DNA of 64,000 nucleotides, taken from positions 29,207 through 93,206 of the forward strand of contig CAVVDR010000010.1 of NCBI GenBank assembly GCA_963746955.1, in the 5' to 3' direction. Made by a program: the position numbers and the translations under genes. Source of the DNA: DASQBT01 sp963746955 (GTDB taxonomy: Bacteria; Pseudomonadota; Gammaproteobacteria; Burkholderiales; Thiobacillaceae). Positions 36,195 through 43,372 of this stretch are shown piece by piece (position 1 is the first letter of the stretch; each line of letters opens with the position of its first letter). The notes below the pieces were generated by a model. That model had not been told where the DNA came from and made no database searches. It was given only the letters and a program-made list of their open reading frames with translations.

Positions 36195-36698
36195 TCAAAA
36201 GTTCCCCGACTTGAGATTGCGTCGGAATGCGTGCCCTTCCTCACTCGCACCAACAAGCTCAGTAACAACACCAATCACCGAACGCGTGTCGAAATAGCCG
36301 ACCCGCAAAATGGGCAACCGGAAGCTCTGAATGAGCGGATAACCCGATGCCTCCAGGTGTTGCGCGGCTGCATCATATTCGGAATCATCCAGCCAATAGG
36401 CAATATGCTGCACGGCTGCATCATGCATTTTCAACGACTGGTCGAACATGCTGGCGCCGGAGACTGGCTGAATCAATTCAATCTGCACATCGCCTGCATA
36501 AGCGATATACAGATGCAACACCCAGTCGGCAGGCTTGCCGAGATAGGTGCCTTCCGTATCTTTCGCACTAAGATTTTCCAGGCGAAGGAATTTCTCAATG
36601 CCCATGGTTTCAATAAAGAATCTCTCAGCAGCCGCAATGTCTTTGACAGCCCAGGCTACCTGACAAAAATTCGATGCGAGGTTGAGGGTGTTTTTCAT
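36195..36698 (-). CDS. VOC-superfamily (glyoxalase-like) protein
   Basis: 167 residues. FCQVAWAVKDIAAAERFFIE is the start of a vicinal-oxygen-chelate module, VQIELIQPVSGASMF the metal-ligand strand, and DAAVQHIAYWLDDSEYDAAA the second module start. Such proteins bind a divalent metal and act on small substrates; the substrate is unknown. Bounded by attC-like sites at 36138 and 36744. Confidence 0.85.
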   Translation of the reverse strand: MKNTLNLASNFCQVAWAVKDIAAAERFFIETMGIEKFLRLENLSAKDTEGTYLGKPADWVLHLYIAYAGDVQIELIQPVSGASMFDQSLKMHDAAVQHIAYWLDDSEYDAAAQHLEASGYPLIQSFRLPILRVGYFDTRSVIGVVTELVGASEEGHAFRRNLKSGNF

Positions 36699-36743
36699 GT
36701 GGTGGCTTCCTTTGTTGCGGCGCTTGAGGGCGGCACCGCTTAT

Positions 36744-36812
36744 GCCAAACGTTTGAATTCACCGGCGCCAGCGGCTTTATCGCTGGTGTCCGTATTGATG
36801 GATGAGTTAGAC
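36744..36812 (-). other. attC site
   Basis: Left core GCCAAAC 36744-36750, right core GTTAGAC 36806-36812, 69 bp. The left arm carries TTTGAATTCA and the dyad is CCGGCGCCAGCG / CGCTGGTGTCCG. Confidence 0.8.
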
Positions 36813-37511
36813 CACACGCGCAATCTCCGCGTCCGACGCCAAGGGACTATCGACCCACCCAAGAAATAGGCGTTGATTGCCCGTTCTGCGTGCTTCGGCT
36901 ATTTCTCCTCGCTTTGCGGTTATCCCGAAAAGCTGGCAAAACGCCACGAAGTCGCTCCATGACATCGGATCTTCACGGAACGACTGAACCAGCATAAGTG
37001 CCAATGGCGCGCGAAAGCGTTCGGCCTCAAGCAATGCCGATGCCGTTCTGTGGAAAAGCTGATAGCGTAACTCGGGCGCCGGAGTGGACGTAATTTGGAG
37101 AATCTCACAAAGTGATTTTAGTCGCTCATGCTTGCCGTCGGAGGCATCTTTGAGCCATTCGGCGAGAGTTGATGCGAATGGCTCTCCAGCCTTTCCTTCC
37201 ACCGCAGCGGAGAGATATCCATAGTCGGTGAGTAGAAGCGCCCAAACGTCGCTTTGTGAAGGCTTTCCGCGCCCTTTAAGAGTTACTTTGTGCTCTGGAA
37301 ACGCCCAAAGAAGCTGCGCACCTGAAAGCGTGGCTTGCCGGTCTAGCGATGCTGCGACTTCTTTCGGAAGGCCGCGATCATTCGCTTGAGCGCATTCCCA
37401 GGAGACTGCCAATTCCATTGCAGACGCCCTTCGCTCCCACTGAGTTTCTGGGTCAGCAAGCAGACGGCGCCAGTCGCTCGCGCCCATCGTTGATATGTGA
37501 ATTCTCCTCAT
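36807..37511 (-). CDS. Hypothetical cassette protein, 234 residues
   Basis: It starts at ATG 37511 (AGGAA upstream). A possible longer start at 37547 lies inside the attC and is less likely. The protein is soluble. MGASDWRRLLADPETQWERR near the N-terminus and AVSWECAQANDRGLPKEVAA resemble the uncharacterised DUF6946-type N-terminal region found in a range of cassette and phage-linked genes. The C-terminal half is helical (RTASALLEAERFRAPLALML). Function unknown. Confidence 0.7.
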   Translation of the reverse strand: MRRIHISTMGASDWRRLLADPETQWERRASAMELAVSWECAQANDRGLPKEVAASLDRQATLSGAQLLWAFPEHKVTLKGRGKPSQSDVWALLLTDYGYLSAAVEGKAGEPFASTLAEWLKDASDGKHERLKSLCEILQITSTPAPELRYQLFHRTASALLEAERFRAPLALMLVQSFREDPMSWSDFVAFCQLFGITAKRGEIAEARRTGNQRLFLGWVDSPLASDAEIARVV

Positions 37512-37529
37512 TTGAGCGGTTCCTGTGTC

Positions 37530-37598
37530 GTCTAACGTGGAGGTCACCGGCGCTGCGCGGCTTTATCGCGCAGCGTCCGGTGGACCGTAGTGTTAGAG
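37530..37598 (-). other. attC site
   Basis: Left core GTCTAAC 37530-37536, right core GTTAGAG 37592-37598, 69 bp. The interior is almost identical to the site at 39608 (GGAGGTCACCGGCGCTGCGC and its complement). Confidence 0.93.
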
Positions 37599-38504
37599 AC
37601 CACTTGATGGCCCCTGTGGTTGATGACTCACCTTCCGGTCATACCAGGAGAAGCGGCGTTCGATGTGTTGCCCGACGAAGTGAATGAACACAGCTGGAAT
37701 AGCCCAAAGGGCGAACAGGATTCCGAGTAGCGACAGTTGGAGAGAAGCGCTTTCAGACCTATAGGCCACAAGCACCAAATAGCAAAGGCCGGCGAGGGTT
37801 AGTTCCAAGACGAATATGAAAGCGGAGTTACCGTGCTCCCGCATATGGCGGTAGGTATCAATGAACTCTCGTCGCCAAACGGAACGCCTTTGCCACTCAG
37901 TTTCTTCGTCGAATTTGTCGCCTGTGTCTTCGTCCTCTTGATCTTTGGTTGCTTGTTTCGTAATCCGCAGTTCCTCAACTACACCCCGACGTTTCGACAA
38001 TGCGTATGCGTAAGCAAATATCTTCGAAACTGGACCCGTGAGGCCATCGAATGTGACAGCAACTAACGCTAGTTTGATTCGGTAGAGCTGAAAGCCCGCA
38101 AAAACGAGCACTGCGACAAACGGAAGTGCACGATTTGAACACGAGCTTCCGTCGCTAACCACACTCAAGAGAAGCACGAAACAAGCAAGCACAAATGTGC
38201 TGATATATCCATCCCACGCTCTTCGGCGCCAGACGCCCTGCTCGAAATCGACGACACGTGTGACGTGAAAGCCGAGGATGGGATAGGACGATATGTAGCA
38301 AAACAAATTGCCGTACAAGAACAAGAGAACAAGAGTAGGGGCTTGGAGTCCCTGACTCCCAAGCTCAAGTAGGAGAAGCTTCTTGATGTCAGGATGCCCT
38401 GACGCAACCAACCAGCTCACTATCGCTGCGCCCGCAATCGAAGGCATCAAATAACGGACAAGGTAGTTCTCCCACCATCTGTATGCGCCGTTTTCAGTGG
38501 ACAT
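37593..38504 (-). CDS. Multi-pass membrane protein of unknown function
   Basis: 303 residues with about six hydrophobic segments. A charged central loop (about residues 180-215, KDQEDEDTGDKFDEETEWQ) separates two membrane halves, and HFVGQHIERRFSWYDRKV follows the last span. No family was recognised. The stop lies inside the attC at 37530. Confidence 0.7.
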   Translation of the reverse strand: MSTENGAYRWWENYLVRYLMPSIAGAAIVSWLVASGHPDIKKLLLLELGSQGLQAPTLVLLFLYGNLFCYISSYPILGFHVTRVVDFEQGVWRRRAWDGYISTFVLACFVLLLSVVSDGSSCSNRALPFVAVLVFAGFQLYRIKLALVAVTFDGLTGPVSKIFAYAYALSKRRGVVEELRITKQATKDQEDEDTGDKFDEETEWQRRSVWRREFIDTYRHMREHGNSAFIFVLELTLAGLCYLVLVAYRSESASLQLSLLGILFALWAIPAVFIHFVGQHIERRFSWYDRKVSHQPQGPSSGL

Positions 38505-38524
38505 GGGTAATCCTCATAGGTGGG

Positions 38525-38593
38525 CTCTAACGTAGAGCTAAGCTGACCGCTGGAGCGTAGCGGAAGCGGGTCAGCTTGAGCGCCTTGTTAGCT
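38525..38593 (-). other. attC site
   Basis: Left core CTCTAAC 38525-38531, right core GTTAGCT 38587-38593, 69 bp. Arms AAGCTGACCGCT / AGCGGGTCAGCTTGAGC. Confidence 0.9.
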
Positions 38594-38600
38594 GCTTTCG

Positions 38601-39053
38601 TCACTTATTGTTTCCCCCTCGCTTACCAAAAGCAGGGGATAAATCATGTGATAAAGCATCTTCGATGATCTGTAGGACTTCGATTGGCTCATCATAAACC
38701 CTGATAGTGATTTTATATTTCCCCTTGAACCAATGGCTCAGATGTAACGCGTATGTGTCCTTTAGGCCGTTCCCAAGATGTTGTTCAATTCTTTTTTTGA
38801 CATCAGTGGTTGATGAGCCTACATACATTACTGGGGAGGGTGCGTTTAGCTTAGGGCAGGCTCTTTGTTTTGTTTTCTTGTAGTTCGAGAGTTCGATAAA
38901 GGTTTTATTGTTGTCGCCATCGACCTCTTCGATTATGTAAATAGCACTTTCCATACCCTCAAGTTCTTTTACTTCTCCAAGCTCGAATTCCTTTTTAGGT
39001 ATGGCTGCTTTTGCTCTTTCGCAGCTTGCTATAAGCGTTTCAATGTAAGACAC
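38601..39053 (-). CDS. GIY-YIG nuclease-family protein
   Basis: 150 residues. AIYIIEE and VMYVGSSTTDVKKRIEQHLG give the two GIY-YIG strands and the catalytic Arg region. IEDALSHDLSPAFGKRGGNN near the C-terminus supplies the conserved Glu and the terminal Gly-Lys motif. GIY-YIG proteins cut DNA; this one is a single domain with no recognised DNA-binding addition. In a cassette it could serve in DNA metabolism or defence. Confidence 0.75.
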   Translation of the reverse strand: MSYIETLIASCERAKAAIPKKEFELGEVKELEGMESAIYIIEEVDGDNNKTFIELSNYKKTKQRACPKLNAPSPVMYVGSSTTDVKKRIEQHLGNGLKDTYALHLSHWFKGKYKITIRVYDEPIEVLQIIEDALSHDLSPAFGKRGGNNK

Positions 39054-39071
39054 GTTCGATGTTCCTTATGC

Positions 39072-39140
39072 AGCTAACGTCCAAGCTCACTCGACAAAAA
39101 CCGCAAAGTGGTTTTTGGTCTAGTGGAGCGCCGTGTTAGG
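39072..39140 (-). other. attC site
   Basis: Left core AGCTAAC 39072-39078, right core GTTAGGC 39134-39140, 69 bp. AAAAACCGC / GTGGTTTTT inner stem. Confidence 0.92.
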
Positions 39141-39159
39141 CACTTACGATTAGCGTACT

Positions 39160-39579
39160 TCATGGCTTCCAAAACTCTTTCGCCCCCTCAGGCAACTGAG
39201 TTAGCAAATTATCAAATGATTCTTCGTTGACGTGCCGCCGCAGCGCTTGAGCCACAACTCGAATCGCTTTTTCTGTTGAGAAATTATGTTCCGGTCGTAA
39301 CAACTTGACTTCCTGACTCATCACCTCGCGATCGTCAAATTGTTTCCTTTCTTCGTCGATATCCCAGTCAGTAACGAAAAGCGCCCTCAGGCAAATTGGA
39401 AGAACATTTGCGAATGCAATAGCATCTTTCGTTGATAGTCTACGGCGGAATACATGAAACACACCTTGTGTCATAGTGTAAGTTACATGTGTACTCCAAA
39501 GTCCAGACGTGTCTCGTGCGTCTACTAGATATGCATAAAACTGGGCTGAGGCACGCTCATATTCGGCTGGTACAGGCAT
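39160..39579 (-). CDS. DUF2267-family protein
   Basis: 139 residues. The sequence follows the DUF2267 pattern: GVFHVFRRRLSTKDAIAFAN then LPICLRALFVTDWDIDEE resembles its first helical repeat, and a second helical unit (VVAQALRRHVNEESFDNLLT) ends LPEGAKEFW. Function is unknown in the family. A single-gene cassette between attC sites at 39072 and 39608. Confidence 0.7.
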   Translation of the reverse strand: MPVPAEYERASAQFYAYLVDARDTSGLWSTHVTYTMTQGVFHVFRRRLSTKDAIAFANVLPICLRALFVTDWDIDEERKQFDDREVMSQEVKLLRPEHNFSTEKAIRVVAQALRRHVNEESFDNLLTQLPEGAKEFWKP

Positions 39580-39607
39580 GGCTACTTCCTAATCGTCCGC
39601 TTCTTTC

Positions 39608-39676
39608 GCCTAACGTGGAGGTCACCGGCGCTGCGCGGCTTTATCGCGCAGCGTCCGGTGGACCGCAGGGTTAGAA
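39608..39676 (-). other. attC site
   Basis: Left core GCCTAAC 39608-39614, right core GTTAGAA 39670-39676, 69 bp, near-identical to 37530. Confidence 0.93.
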
Positions 39677-39685
39677 ATCACGCGC

Positions 39686-40459
39686 CTATTCCTCTTCGGT
39701 TGGCGATGTCCTAGCGTTTGACGCTTCAAGCGCCCTAAGTCTTTGTCCAATCTTCTTCTTTAGATCGGATTCAGTCTTCCATAGGATGAACCTGTGGCCT
39801 TGCAAGTCGAAGTGCGCGGTCTCTCCATCGCGAATGGTAAGCACTATTTCTTTGCCTAGAGCATGTGCAAAGCCCGCTTCGTAGTAGCAGTTGGGCCGGG
39901 CGCCTGAGAGATCGGCAATGATGTACTTGCTCTCGGCAATTGCCTCAAGAATTTGATCCGAGATCTTCCCTGAATCGGGAATTTCATCAACCCTTATGCA
40001 CGACAGGCCGAGTTTCTTGATTACTGGCTTGAGTACAGATCGATACGCAGAATCAAGTATTTCATCGCCAAACTTCATGATGACAAATACCTGTGACTTT
40101 GGTGGTTGAAAGGCTTTCTGCAATAGAGATGTTGTTGGAGCACTGGCTGACGCCTTCTTGATCTTGTTCAAGATCGCCTTAGTGCAGTCATTCGACTGAA
40201 ATTCATGATCCTTAATTTGCTGAGCAACGCTTTTCTCTGCGGTTGCTGCAAGTGCTTCAGTAGTTCGGTATACGCGCAGGAATGTCGCATTCTTCATATT
40301 GAAGAGCTTCACCGAATCTTCGGTGGCAGACCCAGACTTGAGCGTAATGACTTGCCCGTTAATGAATGGCAACACCAGTTCATCGACGATTTTGTCTTCG
40401 CCATAGTTGTACCAGAGGTGTCCTTGGTTACCGTATTCGAGATGTGCGTGATAGTACAT
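39686..40459 (-). CDS. Nucleoside 2-deoxyribosyltransferase/TIR-like cassette protein
   Basis: 257 residues. The C-terminal half (about 120-245) has the fold-signature of the nucleoside-deoxyribosyltransferase-like/TIR-like families: VFVIMKFGDEILDSAYRSVL, ISDQILEAIAESKYIIADLS, then NCYYEAGFAHALGKEIVLTI with the acidic Glu in the YEAGFAHA motif. Several anti-phage effectors carry this kind of NAD- or nucleotide-degrading domain. The N-terminal half (about 1-100, HLEYGNQGHLWYNYGEDKIV) is a separate beta-rich region, perhaps a sensor. No partner gene is in the cassette. Defence is an inference. Confidence 0.72.
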   Translation of the reverse strand: MYYHAHLEYGNQGHLWYNYGEDKIVDELVLPFINGQVITLKSGSATEDSVKLFNMKNATFLRVYRTTEALAATAEKSVAQQIKDHEFQSNDCTKAILNKIKKASASAPTTSLLQKAFQPPKSQVFVIMKFGDEILDSAYRSVLKPVIKKLGLSCIRVDEIPDSGKISDQILEAIAESKYIIADLSGARPNCYYEAGFAHALGKEIVLTIRDGETAHFDLQGHRFILWKTESDLKKKIGQRLRALEASNARTSPTEEE

Positions 40460-40471
40460 AGGAATAGTGAT

Positions 40472-40549
40472 TTCTAACGTAGTAGCTCAGCCGGCTGCGG
40501 AAGCGGGCGAAGCCCGCTGTAGCGGGTCGGCTGGAGCGCAGGGTTGGGC
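40472..40549 (-). other. attC site
   Basis: Left core TTCTAAC 40472-40478, right core GTTGGGC 40543-40549, 78 bp. AGCTCAGCCGGCTGCGG / CGGGTCGGCTGGAGCG arms, near-identical to the site at 42832. Confidence 0.92.
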
Positions 40550-40550
40550 G

Positions 40551-40922
40551 TCATGCAATTAGAAGGACAGCCAGCCCTATGAAGACAATGAGGCCGACAA
40601 CATAAAGCAAAAATTGAATTAGAGAGAAGAACCGAGTCGCCCCCCGAAATACATTGAAGCTACCGTCATCTTGGGATCCCGCCAAACTGCCAAGCACGAC
40701 ATAACCTGACAGCACAGAACCAACAAATAGGGATTCCGCCACGATGAGCCAGCACGTACCGGTGTTTGTCAGGCCCACAGCGACCTTATCCTTCAACATT
40801 GCAACTAAGCTTGGTGGTGCGAATAGAAATGCTGAAGCGAGGGTAACAAGCAGTTTTGTTTGCTCGATGTAGGTCTTGCAAGCTTCTTTACGTCCTTCTG
40901 ATACTGTAGGAAGAGCACACAT
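40551..40922 (-). CDS. Membrane protein, second gene of a two-gene cassette
   Basis: 123 residues from ATG 40922. Three hydrophobic segments (about 22-45, 55-80, 98-122). No family was recognised. Its start lies 2 bp after the stop of the gene at 40925, and no attC separates them. The two therefore travel and are expressed as a unit. Confidence 0.65.
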   Translation of the reverse strand: MCALPTVSEGRKEACKTYIEQTKLLVTLASAFLFAPPSLVAMLKDKVAVGLTNTGTCWLIVAESLFVGSVLSGYVVLGSLAGSQDDGSFNVFRGATRFFSLIQFLLYVVGLIVFIGLAVLLIA

Positions 40923-40924
40923 AG

Positions 40925-41371
40925 CTATCCCTCTGTACGCGAGCAGAATGGCGGAATATTGCAATACCGCTTGTGAAATGCGCGGATGATGGCAACCGAA
41001 TCGCTGGGTTTCCTTTGTGATGGCTTGTCGTTTCGGTCTTCCGTAGTCGTTGCCACAACTTTGCTTACGCTGCTAGATACGTCATCCCAATTGACCTCCT
41101 TGTCAAGCTCAAACGCCTCAACGACTGGTATCACCAACAACTGCCTAGCGGCCCAAGTGAGCTTGATGTCAGACTTACGCTCCGCCATTTCGATGATCTC
41201 CAGTACCCGAAAAGCATAGGGGGCCTCGCGGAAGCGCCATGACCAATGACTGTCGTAGTCCAGACGTGATAACACCAAATGTTCGTATCTGCGCAGTCTA
41301 AGAAACATTATGGCGAGACTGGCAATGATGCTTAGAAGCAATGCGATGATGATCAACTCATAGACTTCCAT
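40925..41371 (-). CDS. Membrane-anchored protein, first gene of a two-gene cassette
   Basis: 148 residues from ATG 41371. One N-terminal membrane segment (about residues 5-25) is followed by a soluble domain (YDSHWSWRFREAPYAFRVLE, then MAERKSDIKLTWAARQLL). A Lys/Ser-rich linker precedes a Cys-containing end. No family was recognised. Its frame reaches the next start, so it is likely co-translated with the membrane protein downstream. Confidence 0.65.
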   Translation of the reverse strand: MEVYELIIIALLLSIIASLAIMFLRLRRYEHLVLSRLDYDSHWSWRFREAPYAFRVLEIIEMAERKSDIKLTWAARQLLVIPVVEAFELDKEVNWDDVSSSVSKVVATTTEDRNDKPSQRKPSDSVAIIRAFHKRYCNIPPFCSRTEG

Positions 41372-41409
41372 ATGATTCCCCACGATTTGTTTGGATCTAT
41401 CTGTGAGAC

Positions 41410-41472
41410 GCCCAACGCGCAAGCTCAGGGGCGCGCCGCTTGCGGCGCGTCCCTTGGAGCGTAGAGTTGGGC
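41410..41472 (-). other. attC site
   Basis: Left core GCCCAAC 41410-41416, right core GTTGGGC 41466-41472, 63 bp. GGGGCGCGCCGC / GCGGCGCGTCCC arms closely match the array-2 site at 53801. Confidence 0.94.
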
Positions 41473-41482
41473 AGTTGTATGC

Positions 41483-42007
41483 TCAAAGTGCAAACCACCG
41501 AATTGCGGTGGCAACTTCGTTTCCACTCTTGCCTGCGCACTCTTTATTCCATAATTTTGCGAAGCCATCCATTTCGCTGGTCTTGAAGCGCTTACCGTCT
41601 GCGGATAGAACGGCCTGCCCAACATTCATACCTCCGAAACCATTTTTTGCTCTGTAGTCATAGCAGACTGCATCCGTGCCATTGATAACTAGCGCAGATT
41701 CAAGCTTAAAACTTTCTGGGTCACGCATAGCTTTCTTAAGTGCGACAGCGCCAACAGTGGCGCGCTGAACTGCCTCGTCTTGCTTTTTCTTTGCGGCAGC
41801 TTGCTGTGGCGTGTCTGGAGGCGGAGGGGGTGTACTAGATGAAAATATGCTTGAAAGGCTGGCAAGAATAATGACTCCAAGAAATACGACACCAATGAGA
41901 GAGCCACAGCCCATGGGCTTAGCTGAAATGCGGGCACCGCATATCGGACAGGTCTCGGCTTTTGAGCTGACTTCATTTCCACATTCTTTACATTTTATTA
42001 GAGCCAT
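41483..42007 (-). CDS. Zinc-ribbon membrane protein
   Basis: 174 residues. An N-terminal zinc ribbon (KCKECGNEV and TCPICGARI) is followed by a membrane segment (about 36-58), a Pro-rich linker and a soluble domain (AVALKKAMRDPESFKLESAL, then VCYDYRAKNGFGGMN). The C-terminal part resembles a domain seen in proteins with a periplasmic Cys pair. The same zinc-ribbon start occurs in two cassettes of array 2. Function unknown. Confidence 0.75.
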   Translation of the reverse strand: MALIKCKECGNEVSSKAETCPICGARISAKPMGCGSLIGVVFLGVIILASLSSIFSSSTPPPPPDTPQQAAAKKKQDEAVQRATVGAVALKKAMRDPESFKLESALVINGTDAVCYDYRAKNGFGGMNVGQAVLSADGKRFKTSEMDGFAKLWNKECAGKSGNEVATAIRWFAL

Positions 42008-42027
42008 AGTGTTCCCTTCCCTGATCT

Positions 42028-42079
42028 GCCCAACGTGCAGCTTGCTGGCGGAGCGTCCCTCTCGAAGCGTTTGTTAGGC
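42028..42079 (-). other. attC site, short
   Basis: Left core GCCCAAC 42028-42034, right core GTTAGGC 42073-42079. It is only 52 bp, about 10-25 bp shorter than neighbours, with a reduced central stem. Confidence 0.85.
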
Positions 42080-42796
42080 GCATTTTTCATCTTTGAGTTG
42101 CTTCGCTTTAATTAGACGCTCGGCCAATTTTTTAGGTAGCGCGCCTGGCGATTTAGGCTGTCCCTCGAAGCGCTCAAGGATTGACACCTCATCCTCGTAT
42201 CGTTTCTGTTTGCGGTAAATGATGGCTAATTTTTCGTAGTACCACGGGGCAACACCTTCGCCAGATTTTCTTGCTTCTTTTTCGGTGGCGTCTACCAACG
42301 TGCGGAGCAACTGAATAGCTTCTTCGTATTGCTTTTCCTGAACAAGTTGCTCGACTCGGTCAACGAAATCAGTGTGATGGTTGCCTTTTGGTGCACCTGT
42401 CTGTCGAAACTCGTATTTCTTTCCTTTTGGCCCAAGGATCTGAAATAGAATTTCCACAAAGCCACTGTCGCCAACGTAGGTCTTTAGCAACCTTGGGCGA
42501 ATCTGGTTCAGATAACCACCCTCCACTATGGCCCGAGATACTTCTTTAGGTACATAGCCAATAAATCTGCGCTTGGTGCCAAAGAAGCCCTTGTTGCAGC
42601 CGATTATCTTGATTGCGTTGGGATCGTGTCCGTTTCCAGCATCTCGTTCAAGCTCAAGCCATCCATCGTTTGTCGTAGCAAAGGCTGCTGCATCTTCTTT
42701 ACGAAAGCTAACCCCAGCCACCTCGAGCCGCTCCTCATATATCTGGAAGCCATCAGGTATTTCCTGCTCACCTAAGTGATAGTTGCGCGTGCTCAT
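42074..42796 (-). CDS. HIRAN-domain protein
   Basis: 240 residues from ATG 42796. The HIRAN domain (about residues 20-110) shows LEVAGVSFRKEDAAAFAT, ELERDAGNGHDPNAIKIIGC and FIGYVPKEVSRAIVEGG. HIRAN modules bind DNA 3' ends, as in the Rad5/HLTF helicases. The second half is helical (EEAIQLLRTLVDATEKEARK, then YYEKLAIIYRKQKRYEDEV), TPR-like. No nuclease or helicase is attached. A role in DNA repair or defence is possible. Confidence 0.75.
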   Translation of the reverse strand: MSTRNYHLGEQEIPDGFQIYEERLEVAGVSFRKEDAAAFATTNDGWLELERDAGNGHDPNAIKIIGCNKGFFGTKRRFIGYVPKEVSRAIVEGGYLNQIRPRLLKTYVGDSGFVEILFQILGPKGKKYEFRQTGAPKGNHHTDFVDRVEQLVQEKQYEEAIQLLRTLVDATEKEARKSGEGVAPWYYEKLAIIYRKQKRYEDEVSILERFEGQPKSPGALPKKLAERLIKAKQLKDEKCA

Positions 42797-42831
42797 CTCT
42801 GACCTCGTTGCGAGCATTCATCTGGGCTGAG

Positions 42832-42909
42832 TCCTAACGTTCCAGCTCAGCCGACCGCGGAAGCGGCCGAAGGCCGCTGTAGCGGGTCGGCTGGAGCGCA
42901 GGGTTGGGA
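42832..42909 (-). other. attC site
   Basis: Left core TCCTAAC 42832-42838, right core GTTGGGA 42903-42909, 78 bp, near-identical to 40472. It separates the first and second cassettes. Confidence 0.92.
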
Positions 42910-42910
42910 C

Positions 42911-43228
42911 TTATTGATGACAGACTGATACCCCATAATAAATTGATGGAAGATCGCCAAAGGCGGCAAACAAGGTGCCAAAAAAAGCGGCGAAGTAGCA
43001 TTGTTGATTAATATGCTGTTGCAAGGTTGTGCCATCGCTAAAACGCTTCGAGAAACGGCTAGGGTCTGCGGAAATGAAGCCTTGCATAAAAACTGACGCT
43101 CCGATATAGATCGCGCCGACGCGTTGTGGCCAACACAAGTCGCCGAACGCGAGTGTAAGCAAAACACAGATGGCGGGAGTGCCAAATGCAAGAAGCGCGG
43201 CAATAACGGCCGGATAGAAACGATTCAT
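42911..43228 (-). CDS. Membrane protein, first cassette of the array
   Basis: 105 residues from ATG 43228 (a GTG six bases upstream is in frame). Four hydrophobic stretches with SADPSRFSKRFSDGTTLQQH between. No family was recognised. It is the cassette next to attI, so it should be the most strongly expressed from Pc and the most recently inserted. Confidence 0.65.
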   Translation of the reverse strand: MNRFYPAVIAALLAFGTPAICVLLTLAFGDLCWPQRVGAIYIGASVFMQGFISADPSRFSKRFSDGTTLQQHINQQCYFAAFFGTLFAAFGDLPSIYYGVSVCHQ

Positions 43229-43241
43229 TCGCACGTTGCTG

Positions 43242-43372
43242 CCTAACGTAATTTAGACGACCTCAAATCTAGCGGGTCGTGTTTGCTAAATCAAGCGAAA
43301 CTCCCGTAACTATAACTTTAGTAATAGGTTTTCGCCTTGCTTTGCTTTTTAGGGCAACCTAAAATTTCGCAG
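43242..43372 (-). other. attI region of the integron
   Basis: GCCTAAC at 43242-43248 (GTTAGGC on the cassette strand) is the recombination point of the first cassette. The attI sequence lies between it and the intI start. No second attC core appears here. The boundaries inside 43249-43372 cannot be fixed by eye. Confidence 0.7.
43266..43294 (-). promoter_or_regulatory. Candidate cassette promoter Pc
   Basis: Reading toward the cassettes, TTGATT (43289-43294) and TAGATT (43266-43271) are spaced 17 bp. Each matches four of six consensus positions. It is well placed to drive the first cassettes. A LexA box was not seen. Confidence 0.55.

Noticed and set aside
36195..36698. Plus-strand frames across the cassette genes, such as 36174-36869
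   Set aside because: They are shadows of the minus-strand VOC gene; they lack ribosome sites and family matches.
21607..43372. Prophage or CRISPR array in the minus-strand region
   Set aside because: No phage structural genes or spacer-repeat units; the repeated elements are single attC sites with varied interiors between unrelated genes.
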